Below are positions 34,661 to 35,589 of a stretch of 35,589 nt of DNA, one piece after another. The stretch's first letter is position 1; the number at the start of each line of letters is the position of its first letter. This stretch comes from Utricularia gibba (taxonomy: Eukaryota; Streptophyta; Magnoliopsida; Lamiales; Lentibulariaceae). Made by a program: the position numbers and the translations under genes. The stretch covers positions 1 to 35,589 of the forward strand of contig NEEC01000281.1 in the NCBI GenBank assembly GCA_002189035.1, read 5' to 3'. The notes under the pieces were generated by a model. That model saw only the letters and a program-made list of their open reading frames with translations. It searched no databases and was not told the origin of the DNA.

Positions 34661-35589
34661 CAAGATATCCACTCGATACCGAAGAGTGCACGAGGCCACC
34701 ATGAGGTGTGGCTAGGGACACACCCTTAAATGATCATCTCGAAATCCCAAATTTCACATCGTCCCATGAAAATACATACGTCTTGCATGTCAAAAATCAC
34801 ATTCGCATCGAGTCAGGTGTCCCGAGTCACATTTTTCGCGAATGTGGCCACTTCGTTGCACATCTGAAGGCTAATATAAGGCAATCTTTCGAGCATTTTG
34901 TGCTCGGACGAACAAGTTCTCAACACGAAAGAAGACCGGCTCGGAACGAGCTTCGAAACGGTATGATATGTGCAACATGACTCATCACCGTTCGCAAGAT
35001 ATCCACTCGATACCGAAGAGTGCACGAGGCCACCATGAGGTGTGGCTAGGACACACCCTTAAATGATCATCTCGAAATCCAAAATTTCACATCGTCCCAT
35101 GAAATACATACGTCTTGCATGTCAAAAATCACATTCGCATCGAGTCAGGTGTCCCGAGTCACATTTTCGCGAATGTGGTGGCCACTTCGTTGCACATCTG
35201 AAGGCTAATATAAAGGCAATCTTTCGAGCATTTGTGCAGCCTCGGACGAACAAGTTCTCAACACGAAAGAAGACTGGCTCGGAACGAGCTTCGAAACGGT
35301 ATGATATGTGCAACATGACTCATCACCGTTCGCAAGATATCCACTCGATACCGAAGAGTGCACGAGGCCACCATGAGGTTGTGGCTAGGGACACACCCCA
35401 AATGATCATCTCGAAATCCAAAATTTCACATCGTCCCATGAAATACATACGTCTTGCATGTCAAAAATCACATTCGCATCGAGTCAGGTGTCCCGAGTCA
35501 CATTTTCGCGAATGTGGTGGCCACTTCGTTGCACATCTGAAGGCTAATATAAGGCAATCTTTCGAGCATTTGTGCCTCGGACGAACAAG
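34661..35589 (+). repeat. Regular satellite monomers to the window edge
   Basis: Copies start at 34661 and 34995, and a partial one at 35333 is cut by the window end at ACGAACAAG. The copy at 34995, which would be position 4 of the nine-mer, lacks the diagnostic TTTG start and CGAACGTGG, so the higher-order phase is not maintained here. The copy at 35333 has an unusual CACCCCAAATGATC with the CTTA part lost. Confidence 0.9.

Larger units (their letters stand above)
1..35589. repeat. Tandem satellite DNA array, ~338 bp monomer, ~105 copies
   Basis: The word CAAGATATCC, or a one-base variant, recurs about every 338 bp from position 1 to 35333, always on the + strand, and the sequence between occurrences is near-identical. 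Most copies are 330-346 bp; exceptions are deleted or shuffled copies at 8111, 8718-10830, 12522-13093, 17474, 19186, 19521-21984 and 22654. Copies differ from each other mainly by one- or two-base deletions in short runs and by C/T changes at CpG sites. No unique sequence of gene size interrupts the array and no inverted copy was seen. This is the normal structure of eukaryotic satellite heterochromatin. Whether it is centromeric, pericentromeric or subtelomeric cannot be read from the window. The array continues past the right edge and probably past the left. Confidence 0.98.

Noticed and set aside
1-35589. CRISPR array
   Set aside because: The repeats are ~338 bp and contiguous. There are no short direct repeats separated by unique spacers and no cas genes.
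1-35589. Ribosomal DNA spacer or tRNA gene cluster
   Set aside because: No rRNA-like stretches, no tRNA B-box (GGTTCGA-type) and no cloverleaf were seen. The unit is far too short for an rDNA repeat and too long for a tRNA.
1-35589. Alpha satellite dimer (2 x 171 bp)
   Set aside because: The length is similar, but the sequence does not resemble alpha satellite, there is no two-half structure, and the CENP-B-like box is only partial.

Overview
The whole 35,589 bp window is one tandem satellite DNA array. I found no protein-coding gene, RNA gene, transposon or CRISPR array. A basic monomer of about 338 bp (intact copies mostly 330-346 bp) is repeated head to tail on one strand, with about 105 recognisable copies. 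Copies are anchored on the conserved word CAAGATATCC; the first base of the window is the first base of a monomer. The right edge cuts a copy (35333-35589), so the array continues to the right, and nothing on the left looks like a flank. Monomer GC is about 47 percent by hand count.

The organism is not identifiable from this window. Long homogeneous tandem arrays with monomers near two nucleosome lengths are typical of eukaryotic centromeric, pericentromeric or subtelomeric heterochromatin. C/T differences between copies fall at several CpG sites, which suggests a genome with cytosine methylation, such as a plant or a vertebrate. I do not recognise the monomer as alpha satellite, a common grass or Arabidopsis centromere satellite, or a telomere repeat.

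Layout: 1-8110 is a regular array of 24 monomers. 8111-10830 is damaged: deletions, shuffled monomer fragments and two short stretches of foreign-looking sequence. 10831-12733 is regular, and 12734-13093 holds two truncated copies. 13094-17473 is regular, with linked variants recurring every nine monomers. 17474-17529 is a 56 bp remnant. 17530-19606 is regular. 19607-21712 is the second heavily shuffled zone, with a regular stretch inside it. 21713-23550 is regular apart from one monomer with a deletion. 23551-34660 is regular and carries the clearest higher-order structure. 34661-35589 is regular to the window edge.

The main result is a nine-monomer higher-order repeat (about 3.02-3.04 kb) seen at 23551-34660 and, as a related form sharing three of the nine diagnostic positions, at 13094-17473. 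Other results are a monomer segment where most length variation is concentrated, regional restriction of particular indel variants, and two zones where the satellite is chopped and re-ordered at sub-monomer scale. Those zones may be real rearrangement or assembly error. Every open reading frame in the window is a by-product of the repeat and is not annotated as a gene.
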